This document shows, one piece after another, positions 20,592 through 31,491 of a stretch of 64,000 bases of DNA. Numbering within the stretch: the first letter of the stretch is position 1; every line of letters starts with the position of its first letter. Below the pieces are notes generated by a model, which was given only the letters and a program-made list of their open reading frames with translations, did no database searches and was not told the DNA's origin. Source of the DNA: Denitromonas iodatirespirans (GTDB taxonomy: Bacteria; Pseudomonadota; Gammaproteobacteria; Burkholderiales; Rhodocyclaceae); the NCBI RefSeq assembly GCF_018524365.1, contig NZ_JAEKFT010000001.1, forward strand, positions 186,001 through 250,000. The letters are read 5' to 3'. Both the position numbers and the translations under genes were made by a program.

Positions 20592-22727
20592 ATGTCCTCA
20601 ACGATTACCTCATCCCTGCCAGGCGCCATCGCCCAAGACCCCACCATCATGGAGTCCGAGCAGGCACCGAAAGCCGCACCAAAACCGGCGCGGGGCCCAG
20701 GGCTGAACATGATGGGCAAACGCCCGATCGCCGACCAGCTGCGCCTGCTCGGCGTGGTGCTGGGCGTGCTGGTCCTGGCCCTCGGCACGCTCATCTACCT
20801 GCAAACGCGCCAAGCGGCCCACGCCACCTCCTATCTGTATGCCGCCGGCGAAATGCGGACCTTGTCGGAACAAACCGCCAAGTCTGGCCAGCTCTCGCTG
20901 CAGGGCGACGCCAAAGCGTTTGCCGAACTGCGTGACGGCCGCGCCGAGTTCGATCGCCTGCTCAGCACGGTGACCCAAGGTGGTCAGGTAACGCCGGGCA
21001 GCGACGGCAGCGACGTGCCGGCCAGCCCGGACGCCTTCGCGCCGGCGCTTGAAAGCCTCGCCACGACCTGGGCCAAGACCGACAAGGACACCCAGTTGCT
21101 GCTGGCGCAGGAAAAGAACCTGACCACGCTGAGCAACTCGGTGGAGACCATTAACGAAAAGAACGCCCTGCTGCTCGACATCACCGAACAGGTCGCCGCG
21201 CTCAAGCTGCAAGGCGGCGCCAGCGCCCGTGAAATCGCCACCGCCAACCGACTGGTGATGCTGACCCAGCGGATCGCCAAGAACGCCAACGCCCTGCTGG
21301 TGGCCGACGCCATCGACCCCGAAGTGGCCTTCCTGCTGGGCAAGGACACCAACAGCTTCCGCGAGATTCTCGGTCAGCTCAAGGAGATGACGCCGGACGC
21401 CACCACCCGCGGCAAACTGGCCGAACTGGAAACCATCGCCAACGAAAGCCTGGCCGCCGTGTCGGGCATTCTGGGCAACATTCAGTACCTGGTGCAGGCC
21501 AAGCAGGCCGGCCGCCGCATCATCGACAACGCCCGTCCGCTGTCCGAGCAGGCCGGCGCCCTGGCCGCCCGTTACGCCGACTACTACGGCGGTTTCGGCA
21601 CCCTGCCCCTGGCCATCGCCTTGATCGGTGCGCTGGCGGTGCTGACCCTGATCGCCATGGTGAAGATGTACCGCGATGACCTGGCCGCCCGCCGGGTCGA
21701 GGCCGAAGGCCAGAAGAAGTCGGCAGAAGACGAACGCAACCAGACCCAGCAGGCCATTCTTCGCCTGATGAACGAGATGGGCGACCTGGCCGACGGTGAC
21801 CTCACCATCCGCGCCACCGTGACCGAAGACATCACCGGCGCCATTGCCGACTCGGTGAACTACACCGTCGAAGAACTCGCCGTGCTGGTGCGCCGGATCA
21901 ACGACGCGGCCGGCCGCGTGACCAGCGCCACCGAAGCCGCCCGCCGCACCTCCAACGAACTGCTCAGCGCCGCACAGCGCCAGTCCGAAGAGCTCGAAGA
22001 AGTGGGCGAAACGGTGCAGTCGATGGCCCGCTCGATGTCCGAGGCCTCCGAACGCGCCATGCAGTCCGCCCAGGTGGCGCGCCGCTCGCTCGATTCGGCC
22101 AACAAGGGCCGCGACGCGGTAGAAAACACCATCAAGGGCATGAACGAGATTCGCGAGAAGATCCAGGAAACCTCCAAGCGCATCAAGCGCCTGGGCGAGT
22201 CGTCCCAGGAGATCGGTGAAATCGTGGAACTGATTTCCGACATTACCGAACAGACCAACGTGCTCGCCCTCAACGCCGCCATCCAGGCCGCCTCCGCCGG
22301 TGAAGCCGGCCGCGGCTTCACGGTGGTTGCCGAAGAAGTGCAGCGACTGGCCGAACGCTCGGCCGAAGCCACCAAGCAGATCTCGGCGATCGTGAAGACC
22401 ATTCAGACCGACACGCAGGATGCCGTCTCCGCCATGGAAACCGCCACCCGCGACGTGGTCGCCGGCGCCGCGCTGTCCGACTCCGCCGGTCAGGCGCTGG
22501 TCGAGATTCGCAGCGTGTCGTCCGAAGCCGCCTCGCTGATCGAACAGATCTCCACCGACACCCAGCGCCAGGCCGCCAGCGCCACGCGCGTGGCCGAGTC
22601 GATGCGCGGCATCCAGGCGATTACCGAGCAGACCACCCGCGGCACCAAGCAAACCGCCGTTTCCATCGGCGAACTGGCCGATCTGGCCGTCGAACTGAAA
22701 GGGTCCGTTTCCGGCTTCAAGGTTTGA
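20592..22727 (+). CDS. pilJ: Type IV pilus methyl-accepting chemoreceptor PilJ
   Basis: A 711-residue transmembrane receptor for the Pil-Chp pathway. It has a cytosolic N-tail, TM1 at about 51-70, a long helical periplasmic domain of PilJ type, TM2 at about 336-356, a HAMP-like linker, and a cytoplasmic coiled-coil hairpin. The hairpin tip is at about 553 ([20 protein letters not shown]), the site where CheW and CheA bind. The Ala-rich segment before TM1 ([13 protein letters not shown]) is unstructured. It ends without a CheR-docking pentapeptide. Confidence 0.95.
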   Translation: MSSTITSSLPGAIAQDPTIMESEQAPKAAPKPARGPGLNMMGKRPIADQLRLLGVVLGVLVLALGTLIYLQTRQAAHATSYLYAAGEMRTLSEQTAKSGQLSLQGDAKAFAELRDGRAEFDRLLSTVTQGGQVTPGSDGSDVPASPDAFAPALESLATTWAKTDKDTQLLLAQEKNLTTLSNSVETINEKNALLLDITEQVAALKLQGGASAREIATANRLVMLTQRIAKNANALLVADAIDPEVAFLLGKDTNSFREILGQLKEMTPDATTRGKLAELETIANESLAAVSGILGNIQYLVQAKQAGRRIIDNARPLSEQAGALAARYADYYGGFGTLPLAIALIGALAVLTLIAMVKMYRDDLAARRVEAEGQKKSAEDERNQTQQAILRLMNEMGDLADGDLTIRATVTEDITGAIADSVNYTVEELAVLVRRINDAAGRVTSATEAARRTSNELLSAAQRQSEELEEVGETVQSMARSMSEASERAMQSAQVARRSLDSANKGRDAVENTIKGMNEIREKIQETSKRIKRLGESSQEIGEIVELISDITEQTNVLALNAAIQAASAGEAGRGFTVVAEEVQRLAERSAEATKQISAIVKTIQTDTQDAVSAMETATRDVVAGAALSDSAGQALVEIRSVSSEAASLIEQISTDTQRQAASATRVAESMRGIQAITEQTTRGTKQTAVSIGELADLAVELKGSVSGFKV

Positions 22728-22758
22728 TCCGGAGCGCCCGCGCCACGAGGCAGCATTC

Positions 22759-25700
22759 ATGAGTCATGTCATTGAGCACGACCTTGGCCCACTGACATGG
22801 GTCAAGGGAGAAATCGACCAGGCGCTTGGCCGCGCATCGGAGGCCATCGACAAGGCCGTTGCCAACGAGGAACGCAGCACCCAGCTGCAGTTCGCACAGA
22901 CGCATGTGCACCAGGCGCGCGGCGCATTGTCGATCATCGGTCTCGATGGCTTGACCCAATTCACCGACGGCGTGGACAAGCTGCTCGGCGAACTGGCCCG
23001 TGAAGAGCACGAGTTCTCCGAGGACATGGCCGACCTGTGCCGCCGCGCCATCGCGGCCATCGGCAACTACCTGGACGAACTGTCGCACGGTGCGCCGGAC
23101 CAGGCCTTGCGCCTGGCCCGCCTGCATGCCCGCATTGCGCTCGCCCGCAGCGTCGAAGCCCCCGCCGAGAGCGAGCTGTTCTTTCCCGACCTGGGCACCG
23201 CCATCCCGCGCCGCGCCGCGCCGCCGCCGCTCGACGCCGCGTCCGAAACCCGCTTGCTGCGCTGGCTGCGCATCCAGTTCCAGCAAGGCATGCTGGCATG
23301 GATCAAAAAGCCCGCCGAGGTCACCGGCCCCAAGCAGATGCGCGACGCGGTCGCCGGCATCGAATCGCGCCAGACCCAATCCAACGCCCGCGCGCTGTGG
23401 CTGGCCGCCACCGCCTTTTTCGACGTGCTGGCCGAAGGCCATGTCCAAAGCTCGCCCTATATTCGCCGCCTAGGCGGACGCATCGACGCACAGATCCGCC
23501 GCCTGTTGGCCGGTAGCGGCCAGGTCTCCGAGCGCCTGCACCGGGACGCCCTGTATATCGTCGCCCGGGCGCCAGCCACCACGCCGCTGATCAAGGCGCT
23601 GCACGCCCTTTACCGCTTGCCCGAGTTGCTGCCGCCGGCCAACGCCGCGGTCAGCGAACAACCGCTGGCGCCGCTGCTGGCCGAACTGCGCAACCAGCTG
23701 GGCGACGCCAAGGACACCTGGGACCAGTTCTCCGAAGGCACGGCCTCGGCACTGCCCGCCTTCGAAGCTCGCATGGTCGAATTGGCCGCGGCAGCCCGCA
23801 AGCTGGGGCGGCCGGCCTTCGTCCGGCTGATGAGCACACTGTCGGCGTTTGCCCAGTGGTTGCGCAAGGACCCGCTGCGCCTGAACGACGCCATTTCGAT
23901 GGAAGTCGCCTCGGCCCTGCTGCTCGCCGAGCATGCGCTCAACTCCGGGCGTGTCCCCGACCCGGCCTTCTCCTCCCAGGTGGAAGATGCGATCGCCCGC
24001 ATCGAAGCCTGCTCGCGCGGCGAGGCGGTATCGCGCACCGAGGTCAGCGAATCGGCCCGCCGCGCCCAGGAACGCAGCGCCGTCAGTCAGTTGTGCAAAG
24101 AAATGCAGGCCAGCCTGGCGCAGGTCGAACAGGCGCTCGACGGCTTTTTCCGCGCGCCGCAAAAACGCGAGTTGCTCGCCGGCATCCAGACACCCGTACG
24201 TCAGGTCGAGGCCATCCTCACCCTGCTCGACGAAACGGAAGCCTGCGACACCCTGAGCGACTGCGAAACCATGATCGCCCAGTTGGCCGACCCGGACCAG
24301 ACCCCCGATGCCGAGTTGTTCGAACCGCTGGCCGACCAGTTGTCGGCGCTGGGCTTCTATATCGACAGCCTACGACGCGGCCGGCGCGAGCGCCATCACC
24401 TGACGGGCGAGCCCGACACGTCCGAGGCGGACGAGCCGGCCGCACCGGCACAGGCCGATGCCGACGACGCCCTGCCCGACCTGCCGACGGCCGAACTCAC
24501 CCTGCCCGACCTGCCACCGGTAGCCGAGACCGCCGCCGAGGCCGAGGCACCGCCGCCGCCCGAACAGGCACAGGCCGAACCGGCGATCGAACACGAAGAA
24601 GACCGCCCCGAAGCACCCGTGCCGGTGCCGGCCCCGTCGGCCGAAGCCACGCACCTGCTGGCCGCCAGCGACGAGGAGATCGACGCCGAACTGCTCGAGA
24701 TCTTCATCGAGGAAGCCCGCGAGGTGCTCGGCAACATCGACACCCATCTGGCGGAATCGCGCGCCAATCCGGCCGACGTCGAAGCACTGACCGTCGTGCG
24801 CAGGGGCTTCCACACGCTCAAGGGCTCGGGCCGCATGGTCGGCCTCAACGCACTGGGCGAAGCCGCCTGGGCGCTGGAACAAACCCTCAACCGCTGGCTG
24901 CAGCTCGAGTGGGCGCCGACGCCGGCGCTGCACGCGCTGGTGGCCGAAGCGCACCAGGTGTTCTCCGCCTGGGTCGAACAACTGGCCAGCGGCGGCAGCA
25001 CCGCCTATGACGCCGCGCACATGGTGGCCGAAGCCGACCGGCTCGCCGCCCTTGCGCAGCGCGACGAGAGCGAACAGCCCGCCGCCGCACCGACCCAGCC
25101 CACCCCGACCGACGACACTGCCGACATCGCCGTCGCCAGCGACGCTGACGCCGAGGTCGAACCCGAACTACCGCTCCTGGCGGCCGACGACGAACTGATC
25201 GTCAACGAAGACGCGCCCGCCGAGCCCGCGCTCGATGGCGCTGATGCACCGCCGTCGCTGACCGACACCGACCTCGACATCTCCGACCTGGAGAGCACCG
25301 ACCTGTCACTGCCCTTGCTCGACGCGGTGGGCCTCGACGCGCTCTCTGACGACGCCATCACCGGCAACACCGGAGACGAGGAGGACGAGCTCGCCGATCT
25401 CGAACTGCTCGAAGACATCACCCTCGACGAAATCATCGTCGAGCAGCCCGACGAGACCGCCGAAACCGCCGACGCAGCGCCCGAGGCAAGCGCGCTCGCC
25501 GAAGCAGAAGTCGAGGCCGAAGCGAAAGCTGAAGTCGACCTCGCCGACGATTCGGCCGACAGCGAAGCGCCGGTCGCAACCCACAGCGATCTCGATGCCA
25601 TCGCCCCTGCCGACGAGCCCGCACCGGCCGCCGACGACGCCATCGCCCCCGAGGCTCCCCACGCGATCGACAGCGACATGCTGACAGTCGGCAGCATCAG

Positions 25701-28434
25701 CCTGTCGCGTCCCCTGTACCAGCTGTATCTCAACGAAGCGCGCCACCACCTGAACACCCTGCACCGCGAAATCACGCAACTGCAGGTCAATCCGACACGC
25801 ATTCCCCAGGAAGAGGCGCTGCGCGCCGCACACACCCTCGCCGGCATCTCCGGCACCGCCGGCTTCGCCACCACGCTGAGCCTGGGCCGGGCGCTCGAGC
25901 ATGCGCTGGCACGCCTGATCGACACGCATAGCGCCCCCACGGCCGAGCAAACCGCCGTGCTGGCCACGGCCACCGACACGCTAGACGCCATGATCGCCGA
26001 GATCACCAAGGCGATCGAGCCGCTCGCCGTACCGGTGCTGGAAGCCCAGCTCGACAGCCTGCTGCGTCCTCAGCTGCGGGGCGACGACGACACGCCCGCC
26101 GCCGACATCTCGGTGCCGGAGGCCCCCGAGGTCGACCACGCCGTGCAGGAAACCGTCGCCGCGCCAGAACCCGAGCCCGAGCCGGCCCCCGTGGCCGCGC
26201 CCGAAGTGCTCGACGTCCACGACGAAATCGACGAACAACTGCTGCCCATCTTCCTCGAAGAGAGCGCCGATCTGCTGGCCGAGCTGGGCGCGGCACTGCG
26301 TACCTGGCGGGCCGACACCGACGACCGCGAAAGCGCCGCCGCCGTCGCCCGCTTGCTGCACACCCTCAAAGGCAGCGCGCGCATGACCGGCGCGATGAGC
26401 CTCGGCGAGCATCTGCACGCCCTCGAAGGCCGGCTCGAAGCGGCGGACACGATCACCGGCGAGCTGCTCGACAGCCTCGACCAAGGCGCCGACACGGTGC
26501 AACAGTACCTCGACCGCCTGGCCCACGGCGAAGCCACGCTGGAGACCCCGGACACCGCCGCGCCCGACAGCGGCGCGGCGCCGGAAGCCATCGCCATCAC
26601 CCCCGACGAGGCCGGGGTGACCACCGCCGGCACCCTGCGGGTGCGCGCCGATCTGGTCGACCGCTTCGTCAATGACGCCGGCGAAATCGGCATCGCCCGT
26701 ACCCGTGTCGAGGGGGAGTTGCGCACCCAGCGCCGCGCCCTGCTCGACCTGACCGAAAACGTCATCCGCCTGCGCAACCAGCTGCGCGAGCTGGAGATCC
26801 AGGCCGACACGCAGATGCAGACCCGCATCGCGCAGGCCGAATCCGAGCACACCGAGTTCGACCCGCTGGAGATGGACCGCTACACCCGGCTGCAGGAACT
26901 GACGCGGATGATGGCCGAGAGCGTCAACGACGTCACCACCGTCCAGCACACCCTGCTGCGCAACCTCGACGGCGCCGACGCCGCCCTCACCTCGCAGGGC
27001 CGGCTCAACCGCGACCTGCAGCAGGCGCTGATGTCGGTGCGCATGACCCCCTTCGACAGCCTGGCCGACCGTCTCTACCGCGTCGTGCGCCAGAGCGCCA
27101 AGGAATTGGGCAAGCGTGCCAACCTCGACCTGCGCGGCGGGCGCATCGAGCTCGACCGCTCGGTGCTCGAACGCATCACCGGCCCGCTCGAACACCTGCT
27201 GCGCAACGCCATCGCGCACGGCATCGAAGCGCCCGACGCCCGCAAGCAGGCCGGCAAGGCCGAGATCGGCGAGATCCTGCTCACCGTGCGCCAGGAAGGC
27301 AACGAGGTGGTGATCGACATGGCCGACGACGGTGCCGGCCTCAATTTCGAACGCATCGAGGCCCGCGCCCGCGAAAACGGCCTGCTCGCCCCCGACGAGA
27401 CGGCCGACGAAGGCCGGCTCACCAACCTGATCTTCGTGCCCGGCTTCTCCACCGCCAGCAGCCTGTCCGCGGTCTCGGGCCGCGGCGTCGGCATGGACGT
27501 GGTCAAGGCCGAAACCGCCGCGGTGGGCGGGCGTATCGAGGTCACCTCGACGCCGGGCGGCGGCACCCGCTTCCGTCTCTACCTGCCCCTCACCCTGGCG
27601 GTGACGCAGGCCCTGCTGGTCCGCGCGGGCGGGCGCACCTTCGCCATCCCGTCGACCATGGTGGCGCAGGTGATGGAGCTCAAGGCCGAGCCCCTCGCCG
27701 CGCTGCAGGCCGACGGCGGCACCACCTGGCAGGACACCGACTACCGCTATCGCTACCTGCCCCGTCTGCTCGGCGACCGGGACACCCAGCCCGAAGTCCA
27801 TCGCTTCAACTGGGTGCTGCTGCTGCGCTCGGGCACCCAGACCCTGGCCCTGCATGTCGACGCGCTGCGCGGCAACCAGGAAATCGTGGTCAAGAAGGCC
27901 GGGCCGCAGCTGGCCCGACTGGTCGGCTACACCGGTGCCACGGTGCTCGGCAACGGCGAGATCGTGCTGATCATCAACCCGGTGGCCTTGGCCGGCCTCC
28001 ATGTCGCGCAGGACGATTCCGCCATGTCGGCGCCGATCGCCCCGGCGGTTGTCAGCCACGAACCGACCGTGATGGTGGTGGACGATTCGCTCACGGTGCG
28101 CAAGATCACCGGCCGCCTGCTCGAACGCGAAGGCTTCCGGGTGGTCACCGCCAAGGACGGGGTCGACGCGCTCGAACAGCTGCTCGACACCCTGCCCGAC
28201 GTAATCCTGTCGGACATCGAGATGCCGCGCATGGACGGCTTCGACCTGGCGCGCAACATCCGCAACGACCCGCGCCTCAAGGCCGTGCCGATCGTCATGA
28301 TCACCTCGCGCCTGGCCGACAAGCACCGCGAGTACGCCCGCCAGATCGGTGTCAACCACTATCTCGGCAAGCCGTATCAAGAAGAAGAACTGCTCGCCCT
28401 GATCCGCGAGTACACCGCGCTCGAACCGGCCTGA
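22759..28434 (+). CDS. pilL: Giant Pil-Chp hybrid histidine kinase PilL/ChpA
   Basis: A CheA-type kinase of 1891 residues that drives PilG and PilH. The N-terminal 400 residues are helical and Hpt-like without a clear phospho-His. Three canonical or near-canonical Hpt domains follow: His near 684 (FHTLKGSGRMVG), 1027 (AAHTLAGISGTAG) and 1199 (LLHTLKGSARMTG). They are separated by very acidic Asp/Glu/Ala/Pro-rich linkers (for example residues 800-960). The CheA core has HLLRNAIAHGIEAP near 1481, DDGAGL and GRGVGMDVVK, then a CheW-like domain, and a C-terminal receiver with acceptor Asp near 1819 (VILSDIEMPRMDGF). The first Hpt plus two others is fewer than the Pseudomonas ChpA set. Confidence 0.95.
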   Translation: MSHVIEHDLGPLTWVKGEIDQALGRASEAIDKAVANEERSTQLQFAQTHVHQARGALSIIGLDGLTQFTDGVDKLLGELAREEHEFSEDMADLCRRAIAAIGNYLDELSHGAPDQALRLARLHARIALARSVEAPAESELFFPDLGTAIPRRAAPPPLDAASETRLLRWLRIQFQQGMLAWIKKPAEVTGPKQMRDAVAGIESRQTQSNARALWLAATAFFDVLAEGHVQSSPYIRRLGGRIDAQIRRLLAGSGQVSERLHRDALYIVARAPATTPLIKALHALYRLPELLPPANAAVSEQPLAPLLAELRNQLGDAKDTWDQFSEGTASALPAFEARMVELAAAARKLGRPAFVRLMSTLSAFAQWLRKDPLRLNDAISMEVASALLLAEHALNSGRVPDPAFSSQVEDAIARIEACSRGEAVSRTEVSESARRAQERSAVSQLCKEMQASLAQVEQALDGFFRAPQKRELLAGIQTPVRQVEAILTLLDETEACDTLSDCETMIAQLADPDQTPDAELFEPLADQLSALGFYIDSLRRGRRERHHLTGEPDTSEADEPAAPAQADADDALPDLPTAELTLPDLPPVAETAAEAEAPPPPEQAQAEPAIEHEEDRPEAPVPVPAPSAEATHLLAASDEEIDAELLEIFIEEAREVLGNIDTHLAESRANPADVEALTVVRRGFHTLKGSGRMVGLNALGEAAWALEQTLNRWLQLEWAPTPALHALVAEAHQVFSAWVEQLASGGSTAYDAAHMVAEADRLAALAQRDESEQPAAAPTQPTPTDDTADIAVASDADAEVEPELPLLAADDELIVNEDAPAEPALDGADAPPSLTDTDLDISDLESTDLSLPLLDAVGLDALSDDAITGNTGDEEDELADLELLEDITLDEIIVEQPDETAETADAAPEASALAEAEVEAEAKAEVDLADDSADSEAPVATHSDLDAIAPADEPAPAADDAIAPEAPHAIDSDMLTVGSISLSRPLYQLYLNEARHHLNTLHREITQLQVNPTRIPQEEALRAAHTLAGISGTAGFATTLSLGRALEHALARLIDTHSAPTAEQTAVLATATDTLDAMIAEITKAIEPLAVPVLEAQLDSLLRPQLRGDDDTPAADISVPEAPEVDHAVQETVAAPEPEPEPAPVAAPEVLDVHDEIDEQLLPIFLEESADLLAELGAALRTWRADTDDRESAAAVARLLHTLKGSARMTGAMSLGEHLHALEGRLEAADTITGELLDSLDQGADTVQQYLDRLAHGEATLETPDTAAPDSGAAPEAIAITPDEAGVTTAGTLRVRADLVDRFVNDAGEIGIARTRVEGELRTQRRALLDLTENVIRLRNQLRELEIQADTQMQTRIAQAESEHTEFDPLEMDRYTRLQELTRMMAESVNDVTTVQHTLLRNLDGADAALTSQGRLNRDLQQALMSVRMTPFDSLADRLYRVVRQSAKELGKRANLDLRGGRIELDRSVLERITGPLEHLLRNAIAHGIEAPDARKQAGKAEIGEILLTVRQEGNEVVIDMADDGAGLNFERIEARARENGLLAPDETADEGRLTNLIFVPGFSTASSLSAVSGRGVGMDVVKAETAAVGGRIEVTSTPGGGTRFRLYLPLTLAVTQALLVRAGGRTFAIPSTMVAQVMELKAEPLAALQADGGTTWQDTDYRYRYLPRLLGDRDTQPEVHRFNWVLLLRSGTQTLALHVDALRGNQEIVVKKAGPQLARLVGYTGATVLGNGEIVLIINPVALAGLHVAQDDSAMSAPIAPAVVSHEPTVMVVDDSLTVRKITGRLLEREGFRVVTAKDGVDALEQLLDTLPDVILSDIEMPRMDGFDLARNIRNDPRLKAVPIVMITSRLADKHREYARQIGVNHYLGKPYQEEELLALIREYTALEPA

Positions 28435-28444
28435 CCGGCGCCCC

Positions 28445-29884
28445 TCAGGGGGCGTCGGCGCCCGCCGGCGCGACCACCCGGAAGCGCGCCAGCGTGCGCG
28501 CCCGGGCCGCGGCATGATCGACGATCGGCGCCGGGTAATCGGCCCCGATGCGTAGCCCGAGCGCCGCCTGCTCCACCGGCGGCAAGGTCCACGGCGCGTG
28601 GATGAAGCGCGCCGGCACGGCCGCCAGTTCGGGCACATAGCGGCGGATGAAGCGCCCCTCGGCATCGAACTTCTGCGACTGCGTCACCGGATTGAAGATG
28701 CGAAACCACGGCTGCGCATCGCAGCCTGTGGACGCCGCCCACTGCCAGCCGCCGTTGTTGGCGGCCAGATCGTAGTCGTTGAGCTGCTGCGCGAAGTAGC
28801 GCTCGCCACGCCGCCAGTCGATGCCCAGGTCCTTGGTCAGGAAAGACGCGGCGATCATGCGCAGCCGGTTGTGCATGTAGCCGGTCTGGTTGAGCTGGCG
28901 CATGGCGGCATCGACGATCGGGTAGCCGGTACGCCCCGCACACCAGGCGGCGAAGCCCTCGGGCCAGTCGTCCCATTGCAGGGCGTCCAGGGCCGGCCTA
29001 TAGCAATGCGCGACCACCTCCGGCCGGTGCCACAGCACCATCTGGTAGAACTCACGCCAGATCAGCTCGGCGAGCCAGGTCTCGGCGCCCTGCCCGCCAT
29101 GGCACCAGGCATAGCTGGCCAGCTGGCGGATCGACACCGTACCGAAGCGCAGATGGGCCGACAGATAGGAGACGCCTTTTCTGGCGGGGAAGTCGCGCAA
29201 CTGGCGATAAGCGTCGATGCGGTCGCGAAAATCCGCAAACAAGGTTTCGCCCCCGCTCATCCCGGTCGGCAGCTCCAGATCCGCCAGATTGCAAGCCGAA
29301 AAGCCCAGCGCGTCCAGCGAGGGCACCGGCGTCGCGACCGGCGGCGGGCGCAGCCGCGCCAGATGCTCGGCCACCGGGAACGACGCGACATGGTCCGGCG
29401 TGAGCGCCGCCAGCCAGGCGCAGCGGTACGGGGTGAACACGCCGTAAGGCGTGCCGGCCTGCGTCAGGATCTCGTCGCGCTCGAAGATCACCTGGTCCTT
29501 GAAGCTGCGCCAGGCGCGCCCCTGCGCGGCCAGCGCCTCGGCCACCGCCGCATCCCGGGCGATGGCCTGCGGCTCGTAGTCATGGTTGGCATACACCGCG
29601 TCGACCCCGAGCCGGGCCGCCAGCGCCGGCAGCTCGGCCTCCGCCCGGCCATCGATCACGATCAGCCCACCGCCGCGTGCGCGCAACGCGGCATCCAGCT
29701 CCAGCACCGCGGCATGGATGAAGCCCACCCGCCGGTCGGTGCGCGAGGGCAGCGCATCGAGAATATCGCGGTCGAACACGAACACCGCATACACCGCGTC
29801 GTTGTCGCGCAGCGCGTGATACAACGCCGCATGATCGAAATGACGCAGATCGCGTCGAAACCACACCAGAGCCTTGCGTTCCAT
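28445..29884 (-). CDS. phr: Deoxyribodipyrimidine photo-lyase
   Basis: A blue-light DNA repair flavoenzyme that splits cyclobutane pyrimidine dimers. 479 residues, typical for class I. The antenna-domain start MERKALVWFRRDLRHFDH is followed by the FAD-binding C-terminal half: AHLRFGTVSIRQL, ELIWREFYQM, the NQTGYMHNRLRMIAASFLTK block, and NNGGWQWAASTGCDAQPWFR with the conserved Trp and Asn. The open frame extends much further upstream, but homology begins at this ATG. The gene converges with pilL (10-base gap) and diverges from algH. Confidence 0.95.
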   Translation of the reverse strand: MERKALVWFRRDLRHFDHAALYHALRDNDAVYAVFVFDRDILDALPSRTDRRVGFIHAAVLELDAALRARGGGLIVIDGRAEAELPALAARLGVDAVYANHDYEPQAIARDAAVAEALAAQGRAWRSFKDQVIFERDEILTQAGTPYGVFTPYRCAWLAALTPDHVASFPVAEHLARLRPPPVATPVPSLDALGFSACNLADLELPTGMSGGETLFADFRDRIDAYRQLRDFPARKGVSYLSAHLRFGTVSIRQLASYAWCHGGQGAETWLAELIWREFYQMVLWHRPEVVAHCYRPALDALQWDDWPEGFAAWCAGRTGYPIVDAAMRQLNQTGYMHNRLRMIAASFLTKDLGIDWRRGERYFAQQLNDYDLAANNGGWQWAASTGCDAQPWFRIFNPVTQSQKFDAEGRFIRRYVPELAAVPARFIHAPWTLPPVEQAALGLRIGADYPAPIVDHAAARARTLARFRVVAPAGADAP

Positions 29885-30010
29885 GCGTCCCGTTCCTGCA
29901 CCTCGGCGATGTTCAGTGTAAATTGTCGCTGACAACGCCCCCGATCGGGTGCGCCGCGCTTTCCCCCAAAAATCCGTGCGTTTAAAATGCGCGGTGTGAC
30001 GACCCCCGAC

Positions 30011-30562
30011 ATGAACCTGACCCACCACTTCCTGATCGCCATGCCCAGCATGGCAGACACCAACTTCGCCCGGACGCTCACGTATATTGCCGAGCACAAC
30101 GAAGGTGGCGCCCTCGGTGTGATCGTCAATCGCCCCATCGACATGAGCCTGGCGATGCTCTTCGAGCGTGTCGACATGGCCCTCGAGAACGAACGCTACG
30201 CCCAGCAACCGGTGTATTTCGGCGGCCCGGTGCAGACCGACCGCGGCTTCGTGCTGCACCGCCCGGCCGGCGAGTGGAGCGCCACGCTCAAGGTCAACGA
30301 GCAGGTCGGCCTGACCAGTTCCAAAGATATCCTCCAGGCCATGACCCTCGACGGCTTCGACCTCGACGTGCTGGTCACTCTCGGCTACGCCGGCTGGGAC
30401 GCCGGTCAGCTCGAGCAGGAGCTGGCCGAGAACGCCTGGCTGACCGCCCCGGCCGACCTGGGCATCGTCTTCGACCTGCCCGCCGAAGAGCGTTTTGCCG
30501 CCGCCATGCAGCTGCTCGGCATCGACTTCGCCAACCTGTCCGAGTCCGCCGGTCATGCCTGA
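30011..30562 (+). CDS. algH: AlgH/UPF0301 family protein
   Basis: A 183-residue protein of the AlgH (DUF179) family: [20 protein letters not shown], then [29 protein letters not shown] and [23 protein letters not shown] are diagnostic. The biochemical function is unproven; it was named for an effect on alginate regulation in Pseudomonas and commonly precedes ruvX, as here. A TAAAAT -10-like box lies at 29983-29988, just inside a possible earlier ATG at 29987, so the MNLTHH start is preferred. Its stop overlaps the ruvX start by eight bases. Confidence 0.93.
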   Translation: MNLTHHFLIAMPSMADTNFARTLTYIAEHNEGGALGVIVNRPIDMSLAMLFERVDMALENERYAQQPVYFGGPVQTDRGFVLHRPAGEWSATLKVNEQVGLTSSKDILQAMTLDGFDLDVLVTLGYAGWDAGQLEQELAENAWLTAPADLGIVFDLPAEERFAAAMQLLGIDFANLSESAGHA

Positions 30563-31004
30563 GGCGCCGGCACGCGGCACCGTGCTGGGCTTCGATTTCG
30601 GTCTGGCGCGCATCGGTGTCGCCGTCGGCGAGTTCGAAACCGGCCGCGCCAGCGCGCTGACCACCATCGCCACTGAAGCCAACACCGAGCGCTTCGCCGC
30701 CGTTGCCCGCCTGATCGACGAATGGCGCCCCGTCCAGCTGGTGGTCGGCCTGCCGCTGTCGGTCGATGGCGCGCCCCAGGACCTCACCCCACGCTGCCGC
30801 CGTTTCGGCAACCAGCTGAACGGCCGCTTCGGCCTGCCGGTGGCCATGGTGGACGAGCGCTTCAGCTCGGCCGAGGCCGAACGCCAGCTCGCCGAGGCCG
30901 GCCGTCACCACTGGGCCGACCGCAAACCAGCGCTCGACGCCGTCGCCGCCCAAGTCATCCTTCAGCACTACCTGGACCATATCGCCCATGCTCCCACTGC
31001 CTGA
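30555..31004 (+). CDS. ruvX: Holliday junction resolvase-like protein RuvX (YqgF)
   Basis: A 149-residue RNase H-fold nuclease of the YqgF family, implicated in 16S rRNA 5'-end maturation and/or Holliday-junction resolution. [17 protein letters not shown] carries the first catalytic Asp, [19 protein letters not shown] the second motif, and [14 protein letters not shown] plus [13 protein letters not shown] the last acidic residues. It overlaps algH upstream and pyrR downstream (17 bases), so the whole run is an operon. Confidence 0.94.
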   Translation: MPEAPARGTVLGFDFGLARIGVAVGEFETGRASALTTIATEANTERFAAVARLIDEWRPVQLVVGLPLSVDGAPQDLTPRCRRFGNQLNGRFGLPVAMVDERFSSAEAERQLAEAGRHHWADRKPALDAVAAQVILQHYLDHIAHAPTA

Positions 31005-31491
31005 TGCAGACACCCTGCTCGCTGCGCTGATCGACCAGATGGCGCCCCATGTCACCGAGGACACCGCGCTAGTCGGCATCTACACCGGCGGTGCCTGGAT
31101 GGCCGAGCGCCTGCACGAGGCGCTCGACATCCGCCATCCGCTGGGCACCATCGACGTGTCCTTCTACCGCGACGACTACGGCGCCAAAGGGCTGCACCCG
31201 CAATTGCGCCGCTCGGACATCCCCTTCGACATGGAAGACCGCCCGGTCATCCTGGTCGATGACGTGTTGTTCACCGGTCGCACCACCCGCGCCGCGCTCA
31301 ACGAGCTGTTCGACTACGGCCGCCCGGCACGGGTCGACCTGGCGGTGCTGGTCGACCGCGGCGAACGCCAGCTGCCGATCTGCCCGCGCTTTTGCGCCCA
31401 CACCCTGGCCGCGCCGCTGGGCAGCGGCCAGCGCCTGCAACTAAAAAAAGCCGATGACGGCAGCCTGTCCCTGAGGTTGATCGATGTTTAA
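30988..31491 (+). CDS. pyrR: PyrR bifunctional pyrimidine operon regulator/uracil phosphoribosyltransferase
   Basis: A 167-residue type I phosphoribosyltransferase-fold protein. The PRPP loop [21 protein letters not shown] is intact, with [14 protein letters not shown] and [14 protein letters not shown] also conserved. In Gram-positives PyrR attenuates pyr transcription by binding mRNA; in Pseudomonas-type bacteria it is required for expression of pyrB-pyrC'. No obvious anti-terminator hairpin set was found before pyrB, which its stop overlaps by eight bases, so RNA attenuation at this spot is unlikely. Confidence 0.93.
   Translation: MLPLPDADTLLAALIDQMAPHVTEDTALVGIYTGGAWMAERLHEALDIRHPLGTIDVSFYRDDYGAKGLHPQLRRSDIPFDMEDRPVILVDDVLFTGRTTRAALNELFDYGRPARVDLAVLVDRGERQLPICPRFCAHTLAAPLGSGQRLQLKKADDGSLSLRLIDV

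Noticed and set aside
29923-29935. TTGTC-N3-GACAA inverted repeat between phr and algH, possibly a light-regulator site
   Set aside because: Only five-base arms, and no properly spaced promoter elements on the phr side; too weak to call.
29885-30847. Upstream extension of the photolyase frame to 800 codons
   Set aside because: The extra sequence runs antisense through algH and ruvX and has no family similarity; photolyase homology starts at the ATG at 29884.
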